A DNA stretch of 19,858 nucleotides from NCBI GenBank assembly GCA_044356825.1, contig JBIKVM010000033.1, forward strand, positions 1 to 19,858. Reading direction: 5' to 3'. The translations under genes were made by a program, and so were the position numbers. This DNA is from JAUREX01 sp044356825. Its GTDB lineage: Bacteria; Pseudomonadota; Alphaproteobacteria; Rhodobacterales; Rhodobacteraceae. Below the pieces are notes generated by a model. The model was given only the letters and a program-made list of their open reading frames with translations. It did no database searches and was not told the origin of the DNA. Below, piece by piece: positions 7,249 to 14,878 of this stretch; position 1 is the stretch's first letter, and every line of letters starts with the position of its first letter.

Positions 7249-8178
7249 TCAGAAAGTCCGGGCAAGCGCCAGCATGCCGATCGACTGCGGCTCAAGCTGG
7301 CCTTCGAACTCGGGCGAGAGGTGGACGACACCGGCAAAGAAGGTCCAGGCCGCAACCGGGCGCGCAAGGCCCAGCCGCAGCCGCATGCGCTGTGGCATTG
7401 GCAGAACCCCGCCCTTTTCATAAAGGTTCGAGCCATGATCGCGGGTCAGATCGCCGCCAACGGTCAGCACGAAGCCCGCGCCGGCTTCGGTCATCTCGGC
7501 CGGGCGATAGGCCGGCACCAGAAGCCCAGACACAGGATCGCGCGAGGAGAGCCGCGCGAAACCGCCCTGCCCGATCGCGAGATCCACCCCGACGCGCGAA
7601 TAGTTCTCGAACCCCGCCTCGAAGGCCGCGAAAGGCCGCAGCGCGGCATTGGGGGGAAGCGTGATCACACGCGCCACCTCGGCGTGCAGCGCCACATAGT
7701 TGCGATCGGCAACCGCATCACCCCGCGCGGCATAGTCGTACCCGCGCAGGCTGAAGAAATCATGCAGCGCGGACTGGAACGTGAAGAATGATTCCGAGAC
7801 ATGCAGCACCTCAAGGCCGCCCTTGATCTCGGCGCCCCCAAGGTGGCCCTGCGCGAGCAGCGCCGCCCCCGCGATCGCCGCGGGCGGGCGGTCAATGCCC
7901 GCCTGAAGCGAGTTCCATGGCGTGATGAACTCACCCCTCAGGCGCAACTCGGCTTCGGCTCCAGCCAGACGCAAGAACTGCACGAGCGTCGCCCCACCCG
8001 TGCGCCAGCGGTCGCGGCCACCGTCGATGAGATAATCGTTGTGGCTGTGCACGAGCACGCCGAGGTGATCCCACCCCGACACCGCTGGCGGGGCGGCCTC
8101 CGGGGATTGTGCAGCCGTACCGTCTGCAACGATCAGCGCAAGGCACGACAGCACGACGAACACGATGCTGCGGGGCAT
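7249..8178 (-). CDS. LpxR-like (DUF2219) outer-membrane beta-barrel protein
   Basis: The 309-aa product has a signal peptide (about 1-23, ending TAAQ), many alternating aromatic/Gly strands and a C-terminal Phe, as expected for an outer-membrane barrel. HSHNDYLIDGGRDRWRTGG (Asn47, Asp48) resembles the N-terminal Asn-Asp and tyrosine/threonine-glycine segment of LpxR. FQSALHDFFSLRGYDYAARG (His139) resembles the region holding the catalytic His. LpxR removes 3'-acyloxyacyl chains from lipid A at the outer leaflet. The match is partial, so enzymatic activity is inferred and a structural or adhesin-like barrel remains possible. GAGGA precedes the ATG by about 5 bases. Upstream DNA is unusually AT-rich. 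Confidence 0.65.
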   Translation of the reverse strand: MPRSIVFVVLSCLALIVADGTAAQSPEAAPPAVSGWDHLGVLVHSHNDYLIDGGRDRWRTGGATLVQFLRLAGAEAELRLRGEFITPWNSLQAGIDRPPAAIAGAALLAQGHLGGAEIKGGLEVLHVSESFFTFQSALHDFFSLRGYDYAARGDAVADRNYVALHAEVARVITLPPNAALRPFAAFEAGFENYSRVGVDLAIGQGGFARLSSRDPVSGLLVPAYRPAEMTEAGAGFVLTVGGDLTRDHGSNLYEKGGVLPMPQRMRLRLGLARPVAAWTFFAGVVHLSPEFEGQLEPQSIGMLALARTF

Positions 8179-8202
8179 GCGGTCCTCATCATATGGTTGA
8201 GC

Positions 8203-8217
8203 TTAATTATCACTTAT
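8203..8217. promoter_or_regulatory. CtrA-like site in an AT-rich island
   Basis: TTAA-N7-TTAT matches 7 of 8 fixed bases of the CtrA consensus TTAA-N7-TTAA known from Caulobacter. It overlaps GATAAT (minus strand, 8211-8206), a good -10 hexamer for the LpxR-like gene, with no clear -35. The surrounding 8185-8235 segment is AT-rich, so chance is a real alternative. Confidence 0.3.
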
Positions 8218-8240
8218 CAATCCTATTACGAACCTTAGCT

Positions 8241-8269
8241 CCTGCCAAGAGGGTTCCGCGCTTGGCAGG
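8241..8269. promoter_or_regulatory. Perfect 9-bp inverted repeat, candidate operator
   Basis: CCTGCCAAG (8241-8249) and CTTGGCAGG (8261-8269) are perfect inverted copies separated by 11 bases. The arm centres are 20 bp apart, about two helical turns, as for a dimeric regulator. It lies between two divergent genes, where a terminator is not expected, and no T-run follows. The regulator is unknown. Confidence 0.45.
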
Positions 8270-8325
8270 GTGCAGGTCGCGCGCTAGGTTCCTACCTGTC
8301 CGCCATGTCCTGCCGGAGCGCCGCG

Positions 8326-9174
8326 ATGATCCGATCTGCCGTCCTCGGGCTGTACCTGACAGTCCTTGTCGCGTTGCTTGTCATCGCGGGATCGGCGCGC
8401 GCAGCCACGGTGGCCGACCTCGGCGCGGCGCTCCGGCTCGGCCGGATGGCCGAGATCCTCTCGGCCGAAGGGGTCGCGCACGGCGCCGAACTCGAGCAAT
8501 CGCTTTTCCCCGATCAGGGCGGCGCGCGCTGGGCTGCGATCGTCGCGGCCCTGCACGATCCCGCGCGCATGCGCGCGGACCTCGAAGGGGCCCTGGGCGC
8601 CGCGTTGGCCGATGCGCCGGCGGCCGAGGTTGACGCGATGACGGCCTTCTTCACCTCCGGGCCGGGGGCGGGCGTGATCGACCTCGAACTCGACGCGCGC
8701 GCCGCGCTTGCCGATCCTGCGGTGCAGGATGCGGCCGACCTCGCGCTCGACCGCGCGCGCGCGGACAAGGTGCCGCGCCTCGGGCAGATCGACAGGTTCA
8801 TCGTCGCCAACGACCTCATCGAACGCAACGTGGCGGGCGCCATGAACGCCAACATCGCCTTCTGGCGTGGTCTGTCGGATGGGGACGGCCTGTCAGACAC
8901 CCGCAACGAGGGCGAGGCGGAGATGCTCGCCGACCTCTGGACGCAGCAAGAGAGCCTGCGCGCGGAAACCGAGGCCTGGCTCTGGTCGTTCCTCCTCATG
9001 GCCTACGACCCGCTCGAGGATGACGCGCTCGAGGCCTACATCGATTTCTCCCTCTCGCCGGCCGGGCAACGCCTGAACACGGCCCTGTTCGAAACCTTCG
9101 ACACCGTGTTCGAGCGCCTCTCCTACGACCTTGGCAAGGCCTCGGCTCGGCTCATGACAGGCGAGTCGCTCTGA
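8326..9174 (+). CDS. Exported DUF2059 domain protein
   Basis: The 282-aa product starts with a hydrophobic signal peptide (MIRSAVLGLYLTVLVALL, ending GSARA), so it is probably periplasmic. The mature part is helical, with IDRFIVANDLIERNVAGAMN and AYIDFSLSPAGQRLN, the latter typical of DUF2059, a family of unknown function in which Tyr-Ile-x-Phe-x-x-SPAG-like text recurs. ATG 8326 is preferred over 8305 because GGAG lies 7 bases upstream and the signal peptide then starts correctly. It diverges from the LpxR-like gene, across the 9-bp inverted repeat. Its product is acidic with no visible catalytic motif. Confidence 0.82.
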   Translation: MIRSAVLGLYLTVLVALLVIAGSARAATVADLGAALRLGRMAEILSAEGVAHGAELEQSLFPDQGGARWAAIVAALHDPARMRADLEGALGAALADAPAAEVDAMTAFFTSGPGAGVIDLELDARAALADPAVQDAADLALDRARADKVPRLGQIDRFIVANDLIERNVAGAMNANIAFWRGLSDGDGLSDTRNEGEAEMLADLWTQQESLRAETEAWLWSFLLMAYDPLEDDALEAYIDFSLSPAGQRLNTALFETFDTVFERLSYDLGKASARLMTGESL

Positions 9175-9187
9175 GGGCTTCCGCCCG

Positions 9188-9216
9188 TTGACAGCCTCCG
9201 CCCTTTGGACCATAAG
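9188..9216 (+). promoter_or_regulatory. Sigma-70-type promoter of rplU-rpmA
   Basis: A perfect TTGACA -35 (9188-9193) is followed after exactly 17 bases by CATAAG (9211-9216, 4/6 to the -10 consensus). It lies 14 bases after the DUF2059 stop. It would give a leader of about 120 bases before rplU, which suits a strongly expressed ribosomal operon. Confidence 0.7.
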
Positions 9217-9259
9217 CGCGCCGTCGGCGGGCGGGGTGCCCGGACCGGCCTTGTCATGT

Positions 9260-9312
9260 CGCCCCGAGGGGGCGCGCTGTCCGAAGGCATGAACGCCGGA
9301 TCACGCATCCGG
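9260..9312 (+). promoter_or_regulatory. Two hairpins in the rplU leader
   Basis: Stem 1 is CGCCCC-GAG-GGGGCG (9260-9274). Stem 2 is CCGGAT-CACGC-ATCCGG (9296-9312). Both are perfect 6-bp stems between the promoter and the ribosome site AGGGAAG before ATG 9346. They could form an autoregulatory leader for bL21, but no known leader motif is recognised. Confidence 0.4.
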
Positions 9313-9345
9313 GGCCGCAGGGCGCGGAGCGTTAGGGAAGTTGCC

Positions 9346-9807
9346 ATGTTCGCGGTCCTCAAGACCGGCGGCAAGCAGTATCGGGTCGAGGCGGGCGATG
9401 TCCTGCGCGTCGAGAAGCTTGCAGCCGAAGCTGGGCAGAAGGTCCAGTTCAACGATATCCTGATGGTCGGGGGCGATGCGCCCGTGATCGGTTCGCCGCT
9501 CGTCGCGGGCGCGGCCGTTCAGGCCGAGGTCATCGACCAGATCAAGGGCGAGAAGGTCATCCATTTCGTCAAGCGCCGCCGCAAGCATTCCTCGCAGCGC
9601 ACCAAGGGCCACCGCCAGCACCTGACGCTCGTGCGCGTGACCGACATCCTCGCCTCGGGCGCCGAAGGCACGGGCGTGGCCGCCGCGACGGGCACCGTCG
9701 CCGCGCGCCGCGCCGCGCATGAAGCCCCGGGCGCCGCCCCCGCCCTGACCCCGGCCCCGGCCGAGAAACCCAAGCGCGTCCGCAAGGCCGCCGCAGCGCA
9801 GGAGTGA
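9346..9807 (+). CDS. rplU: 50S ribosomal protein bL21 with C-terminal extension
   Basis: bL21 is a large-subunit protein that binds 23S rRNA. The core (residues 1-102) starts MFAVLKTGGKQYRV and carries the signature IHFVKRRRKHSSQRTKGHRQ. Residues 103-153 are an Ala/Pro/Lys-rich tail, absent from the 103-aa E. coli protein but usual in alphaproteobacteria. ATG 9346 matches the universal N-terminus and has AGGGAAG upstream; the upstream in-frame codons (from 9205) belong to the leader. The gene follows a strong promoter and lies 4 bases before rpmA, whose ribosome site overlaps the rplU stop. Confidence 0.97.
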   Translation: MFAVLKTGGKQYRVEAGDVLRVEKLAAEAGQKVQFNDILMVGGDAPVIGSPLVAGAAVQAEVIDQIKGEKVIHFVKRRRKHSSQRTKGHRQHLTLVRVTDILASGAEGTGVAAATGTVAARRAAHEAPGAAPALTPAPAEKPKRVRKAAAAQE

Positions 9808-9811
9808 TCCG

Positions 9812-10081
9812 ATGGCACACAAGAAAGCAGGCGGTTCCTCGCGCAACGGCCGCGATTCGGCCGGCAAGCGTCTGGGCGTGAAGCTGTACGGCGGTCAGGC
9901 GGCGATCCCGGGCAACATCATCGTGCGCCAGCGCGGCACGACATGGTTTCCGGGCGATGGCGTCGGCATGGGCCGCGACCACACGATCTTCGCGACCGTC
10001 ACCGGCAAGGTCGACTTCCGAAAGGGCCTGAATGGCCGCACCTTCATTTCGGTGCGCCCCGAGGCCGAAGCCGCCGAATAA
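9812..10081 (+). CDS. rpmA: 50S ribosomal protein bL27
   Basis: bL27 reaches towards the peptidyl-transferase centre of the large subunit. The 89-aa product starts MAHKKAGGSSRNGRDSAGKR and continues RLGVKLYGGQ, IIVRQRGT and GVGMGRDHTIFA, all canonical. There is no cleavable N-terminal extension of the kind found in Firmicutes. The ribosome site GGAG lies within the end of rplU, so the two are co-transcribed and probably coupled. A strong hairpin follows 28 bases after the stop. Confidence 0.98.
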   Translation: MAHKKAGGSSRNGRDSAGKRLGVKLYGGQAAIPGNIIVRQRGTTWFPGDGVGMGRDHTIFATVTGKVDFRKGLNGRTFISVRPEAEAAE

Positions 10082-10109
10082 GCCGAACCTTTACATTCTC
10101 GATGTAGAT

Positions 10110-10137
10110 GGGGGATCGGCCGAAAGGCCGGTCCCCC
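10110..10137 (+). terminator. Terminator-like hairpin after rpmA
   Basis: A 12-bp stem (GGGGGATCGGCC pairing with GGCCGGTCCCCC, one U-G pair) is closed by a stable GAAA tetraloop. It lies 28 bases after the rpmA stop. The T-run is poor (GCTCGCTTT follows), which is common in such GC-rich genomes. It may partly separate rplU-rpmA from the downstream genes or protect the mRNA 3' end. Confidence 0.65.
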
Positions 10138-10184
10138 GCTCGCTTTGCGGGAGCGCCCTGCCCGATCTCCGACCGGAGGCATTC

Positions 10185-10748
10185 GTGACGACGCACATCC
10201 CCTTTGCCGGCGCCACGGCGCCCGGTCACCTGCCGTCGGCGGCGCTCGCGCTGCCGCGCTTCGTGCTGCGCCCGCCGCGCGCCTCGGATGCGGGGCTGAT
10301 CGCGCTCTACACCTCGGACGGGCGGGTGGCGCGCAACACCCGCTCGATTCCCCATCCCCTGCCGCCGGGCGCGACCGAAGCCTTCATCGCCCGCGTCAAC
10401 CGCCCTGAGGGCGAGCGCGCCTGGGTTCTCGACGCCTCGGCGCAGGGCTCGGCCGAGGTGCTGGGGGTGATCGGCCTCAAGCCCATGGACCGCGGGCAGT
10501 GGGAAATCGGCTATTGGATCGCGCCGGCCTTCTGGAACGCGGGCCTCGCCTCGGCCGCCGTGCGCGCGCTCATTGCCGAGAACCCGGTCGGGGCGCGGAC
10601 GATCTTCGCCGAGGTCTTTCAGGACAACCCGGCCTCGGCGCGGGTGCTGACCAACGCGGGGTTCGAGTATCTGGGCGACGCCGAGACCTTTTCGGTCGGA
10701 CGGGGGGCCCGGGTCGCGACCTGGACCTATCTGCGCCGCATGGCGTGA
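10185..10748 (+). CDS. GNAT family N-acetyltransferase (RimJ/RimL-like)
   Basis: The 187-aa product has the acetyltransferase_3 pattern: LPRFVLRPPRASDAGLIALY near the N-terminus, the acetyl-CoA region GYWIAPAFWNAGLASAAVRA, and NPASARVLTNAGFEYLG near the C-terminus. The acetyl-CoA loop is somewhat degenerate (WNAGLA instead of R/Q-x-x-G-x-G/A). It probably transfers an acetyl group to a protein N-terminus or small amine; the substrate is unknown. GTG 10185 is the start because GGAGG is 5 bases upstream; the longer open frame would overlap rpmA. Position between rpmA and obgE suggests, but does not prove, a ribosome-linked substrate. Confidence 0.87.
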   Translation: MTTHIPFAGATAPGHLPSAALALPRFVLRPPRASDAGLIALYTSDGRVARNTRSIPHPLPPGATEAFIARVNRPEGERAWVLDASAQGSAEVLGVIGLKPMDRGQWEIGYWIAPAFWNAGLASAAVRALIAENPVGARTIFAEVFQDNPASARVLTNAGFEYLGDAETFSVGRGARVATWTYLRRMA

Positions 10749-10761
10749 CGGCCGAGCGGGG

Positions 10762-10790
10762 TTGATGCGGGCGCCGCCGGGCGCTAGCAG
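10762..10790 (+). promoter_or_regulatory. Possible promoter of obgE
   Basis: TTGATG (10762-10767, 4/6) and TAGCAG (10785-10790, 3/6) are 17 bases apart in the 81-base gap before obgE. A short GC hairpin (10771-10784) fills the spacer, so this may not be a promoter. Confidence 0.3.
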
Positions 10791-10829
10791 GAATGCGCAC
10801 CGACACCCCGTCCCGAAGGACCATAACCC

Positions 10830-11858
10830 ATGAAGTTTCTTGACCTCGCCAAGGTCCATATCCGCTCGGGCGGGGGCGGGTCTGGCTGCGTCAGCTTCCG
10901 GCGCGAGAAGTTCATCGAGTTCGGCGGCCCCGACGGCGGCGATGGCGGCAACGGCGGATCGGTCTGGGCCGAGGCGGTCGAGGGGCTGAACACGCTCATC
11001 GATTTCCGCTATCAGCAGCATTTCTTCGCCCGCTCCGGCCAGCCCGGCATGGGGGCGCAGCGCACCGGCAAGTCGGGCGATGACATCGTGCTGCGCGTGC
11101 CCGCGGGCACCGAGATCCTCGAGGAGGACGGCGAGACGCTGGTGGCCGACCTCGTGCGCCCGGGCGAGCGGGTCATGCTCGCGCGCGGGGGCAACGGCGG
11201 CTGGGGCAACCTGCGCTTCAAGTCCTCGACCAACCGCGCCCCCGCCAACGCCAATCCGGGGCAGGAGGGGGTGGAGCGCACGCTCTGGCTGCGGCTGAAG
11301 CTCATCGCGGATGCGGGCCTCGTCGGGCTTCCCAATGCGGGCAAGTCGACCTTTCTGGCCGCGACGACGAATGCCACGCCCAAGATCGCGGATTATCCCT
11401 TCACGACGCTGCACCCCGGCCTCGGGGTGGTGGCGGTGGACGGGGCGGAATTCGTGCTTGCCGACATTCCGGGGCTGATCGAGGGGGCCTCCGAGGGGCG
11501 GGGGCTGGGCGATCAGTTCCTCGGCCATATCGAGCGCTGCGCGGTGCTCCTGCATCTCGTCGATGCGACCTCGGGCAGCATCGTGCGCGATTATCGCACG
11601 ATCGAGGCCGAGCTGGCGGCCTATGGCGGGGGGCTGGCGGAGAAGCCGCGCCTCGTCGCGCTCTCGAAGGCCGATGCGGTCGACGCGGCGACGCTGGGGC
11701 GCCGGCGGCGCGCGCTCGGGCGGGTGGCCGGGCGCGCGGTGCATGTGATCTCGGCCGCGACGGGCCGGGGCATGGCCGAGGTGCTGCGCGCCCTGCGTGC
11801 CGAGATCCTCGCGGCCCGGCCCCGTCCGACCGGCGCGGAGGCCCCATGGCAGCCCTGA
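10830..11858 (+). CDS. obgE: Obg-family GTPase
   Basis: Obg/CgtA is an essential GTPase that binds the 50S subunit and acts in ribosome assembly and stress control. The 342-aa product has the glycine-rich Obg fold (GGGGSGCVSFRREK, GGDGGNGGSVW) in residues 1-158. The G domain has a P-loop GLPNAGKST (166-174), DIPGLIEGA (G3, from 212), SKAD as the G4 motif (279-282) and ISAATG as G5. The C-terminal OCT domain or acidic tail of longer homologues is absent, so the protein ends after the G domain. AAGGA precedes the ATG by about 9 bases. The 3' end overlaps proB by 13 bases. Confidence 0.97.
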   Translation: MKFLDLAKVHIRSGGGGSGCVSFRREKFIEFGGPDGGDGGNGGSVWAEAVEGLNTLIDFRYQQHFFARSGQPGMGAQRTGKSGDDIVLRVPAGTEILEEDGETLVADLVRPGERVMLARGGNGGWGNLRFKSSTNRAPANANPGQEGVERTLWLRLKLIADAGLVGLPNAGKSTFLAATTNATPKIADYPFTTLHPGLGVVAVDGAEFVLADIPGLIEGASEGRGLGDQFLGHIERCAVLLHLVDATSGSIVRDYRTIEAELAAYGGGLAEKPRLVALSKADAVDAATLGRRRRALGRVAGRAVHVISAATGRGMAEVLRALRAEILAARPRPTGAEAPWQP

Positions 11859-12961
11859 GGCCCGACATCCGCGCCGCGCGGCGGCTCGTGATCAAGATCG
11901 GCTCGGCGCTGCTCGTCGACCGGGCGCGCGGCTTGCGCGCGGGCTGGCTCGAGGCGCTGGCGGCGGACATCGCCGACGCGCGCGGGCGCGGCGCGGATGT
12001 GATCGTCGTCTCGTCGGGGTCGATCGCGCTCGGCCGCGGGGTGCTCGGCCTGCCCGAGGGGGCGCTGCCGCTCGAACAGTCGCAGGCGGCGGCGGCGGTC
12101 GGGCAGATCCGGCTTGCGCGCGCCTATGAGGAGGTCCTCGCCCCGCATGGCATCCGCGCCGCGCAGGTGCTGGTGACGCTCGAGGATACCGAGGACCGGC
12201 GGCGCTATCTCAACGCGCGCGCCACGCTCGCGACGCTTCTGGGTTTCGGCGCGGTGCCCATCGTCAACGAGAACGACACGGTCGCGACCGACGAGATCCG
12301 GTTCGGCGACAACGACCGTCTGGCGGCGCAGATCGCCGTCACGGTCGGGGCGGACCAGCTTGTCCTGCTGTCGGACGTGGACGGGCTCTATACCGCGAAC
12401 CCGCACACGGATGCGGGCGCGCGGCGGCTCGACGTGGTCGAGGCGATCACGCCCGAGATCGAGGCGATGGCGGGCGATCCGGTCTCGGGCCTCTCGAAGG
12501 GCGGGATGAAGACGAAGCTCATGGCGGCCAAGACGGCGGTGGCGGGGGGCTGCGCGATGGCGATCATGACGGGCGCGGTCGACCGCCCGCTCGCGGCGCT
12601 GGCGGCGGGGGCGCCCTGCACCTGGTTCCTGCCGCAGGGCGATCCGCAGGCCGCGCGCAAGCGCTGGATCGGCGCGATGAAGCCCAAGGGAGAGGTCGCG
12701 ATCGACGCGGGCGCGGTCGCGGCGCTGGCGGCGGGCAAGTCGCTCCTGCCTGCGGGGGTCACGCGGGCGACGGGCAGTTTCGGGCGGGGCGATCCGGTCG
12801 CGATCGCGGGGCCCGACGGGGCGGGGATCGGCAAGGGGCTGATCCGCTACACCGCGGCCGAGACGCGCGCCATCGCCGGCCACCGCTCGGCCGAGATCGA
12901 GGGGATCCTCGGCTATGCCGGCCGCGCGGCGCTGATCCACCGCGACGACATGGCGATCTGA
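11846..12961 (+). CDS. proB: Glutamate 5-kinase
   Basis: It phosphorylates L-glutamate with ATP, the first step of proline synthesis, and is normally feedback-inhibited by proline. The 371-aa product has an amino-acid-kinase domain: VIKIGSALL (Lys17), VVSSGSIALG, VNENDTVATDEI, LSDVDGLY and SKGGMKTKL. A C-terminal PUA domain follows (about 280-360), as in E. coli ProB (367 aa). The ATG lies inside the end of obgE with GGAGG 5 bases upstream, so the two are translationally coupled. proA follows after 12 bases. Confidence 0.97.
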   Translation: MAALRPDIRAARRLVIKIGSALLVDRARGLRAGWLEALAADIADARGRGADVIVVSSGSIALGRGVLGLPEGALPLEQSQAAAAVGQIRLARAYEEVLAPHGIRAAQVLVTLEDTEDRRRYLNARATLATLLGFGAVPIVNENDTVATDEIRFGDNDRLAAQIAVTVGADQLVLLSDVDGLYTANPHTDAGARRLDVVEAITPEIEAMAGDPVSGLSKGGMKTKLMAAKTAVAGGCAMAIMTGAVDRPLAALAAGAPCTWFLPQGDPQAARKRWIGAMKPKGEVAIDAGAVAALAAGKSLLPAGVTRATGSFGRGDPVAIAGPDGAGIGKGLIRYTAAETRAIAGHRSAEIEGILGYAGRAALIHRDDMAI

Positions 12962-12973
12962 GGGGGGGCGGGG

Positions 12974-14230
12974 ATGACCGATGCGACCGCGCTGATCGAG
13001 GGGATGGGCCGCGCCGCGCAGGGGGCGCAGGCGGCGCTCGCGCAGGCGGGGGCCGCGCGGCGGACGGCCGCGCTCGTCGCCGCCGCCGATGCGGTCGCGG
13101 CGGCCGAGGGCGCGATCCTTGCCGCCAACGCCGAGGACATGGCGGCGGCCGAGGCGCGCGGCATCTCGGGTGCGATGCTGAACCGCCTGCGGCTCGATCC
13201 GGGCCGCGTGGCAGGGATCGTGGCGGGCCTGCGCGCCGTCGCCGCCCAGCCCGACCCGGTGGGGGCGGTGATCGCGGCGTGGGAGATGCCCTCGGGCCTC
13301 AGGATCCGGCGCGTGCGCAGCCCGATCGGGGTGATCGGCGTCATCTACGAAAGCCGGCCGAACGTGACGGCGGATGCGGGCGCGCTCTGCCTCAGGTCGG
13401 GCAATGCCGTGATCTTGCGCGGGGGCTCGGAAAGCGCGCGCTCATCGGCCGCGATCCACCGCGCGATGGTGGCGGGGCTTCGTGCCGCCGGCCTGCCCGA
13501 GGCCGCGATCCAGCTCGTGCCCGTGACCGACCGCGCGGCGGTGGGCGCGATGCTCGGGGCGCAGGGCCTCATCGACGTGATCGTGCCGCGGGGGGGCAAG
13601 AGCCTCGTTGCCCGCGTGCAGGCCGAGGCGCGCGTGCCGGTCTTCGCCCATCTCGAGGGGATCTGCCACATCTATGTCGATGCCGCCGCCGACCCCGACA
13701 AGGCGCGCCGAGTGGTGCTGAACGCCAAGACGCGGCGGACCGAGGTCTGCGGCGCGGCGGAATGCCTGCTGATCCACCGCGCCATCGTGGACGGGCTCGG
13801 GGCCGCCATCATCGCGGACCTCATCGCGGCCGGGGTCGAGGTGCGGGGGGGCGCGGCGCTCCGGCACCTGCCGGGGGTGCGGCCGGCATCGCCCGAGGAT
13901 TTCGGGCGCGAGTTCCTCGAGATGATCATCGCGGCCGAGGTGGTCGAGGATGTCGCGGGCGCCATCGCCCATATCCGCCGCTTCGGATCGAGCCACACCG
14001 AGGCGATCCTGACCGAGGATGACGCCGCCGCGGCGGCGTTCTTCGAGGGCCTCGATTCGGCGATCCTGATGCGCAATGCCTCGACCCAGTTCGCCGACGG
14101 GGGCGAGTTCGGCATGGGCGCCGAGATCGGCATCGCGACGGGCAAGCTGCACGCCCGCGGCCCCGTGGGGGCCGAGCAGCTCACGACCTTCCGCTATCTG
14201 GTCGAGGGCGAGGGCACGATCCGGGGCTGA
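12974..14230 (+). CDS. proA: Gamma-glutamyl phosphate reductase
   Basis: It reduces gamma-glutamyl phosphate with NADPH to glutamate semialdehyde, the second proline step, and probably forms a complex with ProB. The 418-aa product has the aldehyde-dehydrogenase fold: SPIGVIGVIYESRPNVTADA, LRSGNAVILRGGSE, and catalytic Cys259 in TEVCGAAE. It ends with GPVGAEQLTTFRYLVEGEG, typical of ProA. A G-rich ribosome site (GAGGGG) is just upstream. The TGA stop directly abuts the TCA that is the stop of convergent chpT. Confidence 0.97.
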   Translation: MTDATALIEGMGRAAQGAQAALAQAGAARRTAALVAAADAVAAAEGAILAANAEDMAAAEARGISGAMLNRLRLDPGRVAGIVAGLRAVAAQPDPVGAVIAAWEMPSGLRIRRVRSPIGVIGVIYESRPNVTADAGALCLRSGNAVILRGGSESARSSAAIHRAMVAGLRAAGLPEAAIQLVPVTDRAAVGAMLGAQGLIDVIVPRGGKSLVARVQAEARVPVFAHLEGICHIYVDAAADPDKARRVVLNAKTRRTEVCGAAECLLIHRAIVDGLGAAIIADLIAAGVEVRGGAALRHLPGVRPASPEDFGREFLEMIIAAEVVEDVAGAIAHIRRFGSSHTEAILTEDDAAAAAFFEGLDSAILMRNASTQFADGGEFGMGAEIGIATGKLHARGPVGAEQLTTFRYLVEGEGTIRG

Positions 14231-14839
14231 TCAGAAGCGCGCCGAGATCCTGCGCGCCTCCGGGTCGATCGCCAGCTTGACGGGGCGTGGATGGGCAGCA
14301 ATCGCGGCACGCGCCAGCCCGAACTGCACGAGGGCAGGCGTCAGCGTGGGCAAGCCGGCCGCGCCGCGCAGCCCGGCCCACAGGTCGGGATCGGCGCGCA
14401 GATCGCGCGCATCGGCCACGAGAGCCAGCGATGTCGCATCGCTGCCCAGATGCAGCCCACCCCCGCGGGGCATCGCGGCCTCGATGCACAGGACCAGAAG
14501 AAAGCACAGCCGCACGTCGGCGCGCGCCCGATCGCCCATGGCGTCCGATTGCAGCGTGATGCGGCGGTCGCGCAGATATCCCGCGAAGGTGTCGAGCGTC
14601 TCGGGCATCCCGATACGCTCGTCCGACGGCGCGCCGAAGGCCATGCGGAAAAAGCGGATCCGAGCCGTCGTGCTCGCGACGCTTTCGCCGATCAGCGCGG
14701 CAACCGGACCCTGGCGCGGATCCTCCATCGAGAGGAGTTCGACACCGTTGGCAATCGCGCCCAGCGGATTGACAAGGTCGTGGCAGATGCGCGATCCGAC
14801 AAGGGCCGCAAGCTCGTCCCCCAAGGCCGCGCCCACCAT
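14231..14839 (-). CDS. chpT: Histidine phosphotransferase, ChpT family
   Basis: ChpT is a dimeric histidine phosphotransferase of alphaproteobacteria that passes phosphate from the hybrid kinase CckA to CtrA and CpdR. The 202-aa product has the dimerisation/Hpt helix ALVGSRICHDLVNPLGAIAN with phospho-acceptor His20, followed by a degenerate HATPase-like C-terminal domain. Length and motif fit. ATG 14839 is chosen because upstream codons of the open frame are antisense to the DUF3553 gene; the ribosome site is weak. It converges with proA with no gap and diverges from the DUF3553 gene, 39 bases apart. Cell-cycle or motility roles are inferred from relatives. Confidence 0.85.
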   Translation of the reverse strand: MVGAALGDELAALVGSRICHDLVNPLGAIANGVELLSMEDPRQGPVAALIGESVASTTARIRFFRMAFGAPSDERIGMPETLDTFAGYLRDRRITLQSDAMGDRARADVRLCFLLVLCIEAAMPRGGGLHLGSDATSLALVADARDLRADPDLWAGLRGAAGLPTLTPALVQFGLARAAIAAHPRPVKLAIDPEARRISARF

Positions 14840-14878
14840 CAGCCTGCCACCCCGCAAACCCGACCAAGGCCCCGCATC

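Noticed and set aside
8241..8269. The inverted repeat read as an intrinsic terminator
   Set aside because: Both flanking genes are transcribed away from it, and no T-run follows on either strand.
9205..9345. A longer bL21 start at 9205
   Set aside because: bL21 starts universally at MFAVLKTGGKQY (9346) with a ribosome site just upstream; the upstream codons are the leader, beginning close to the promoter.
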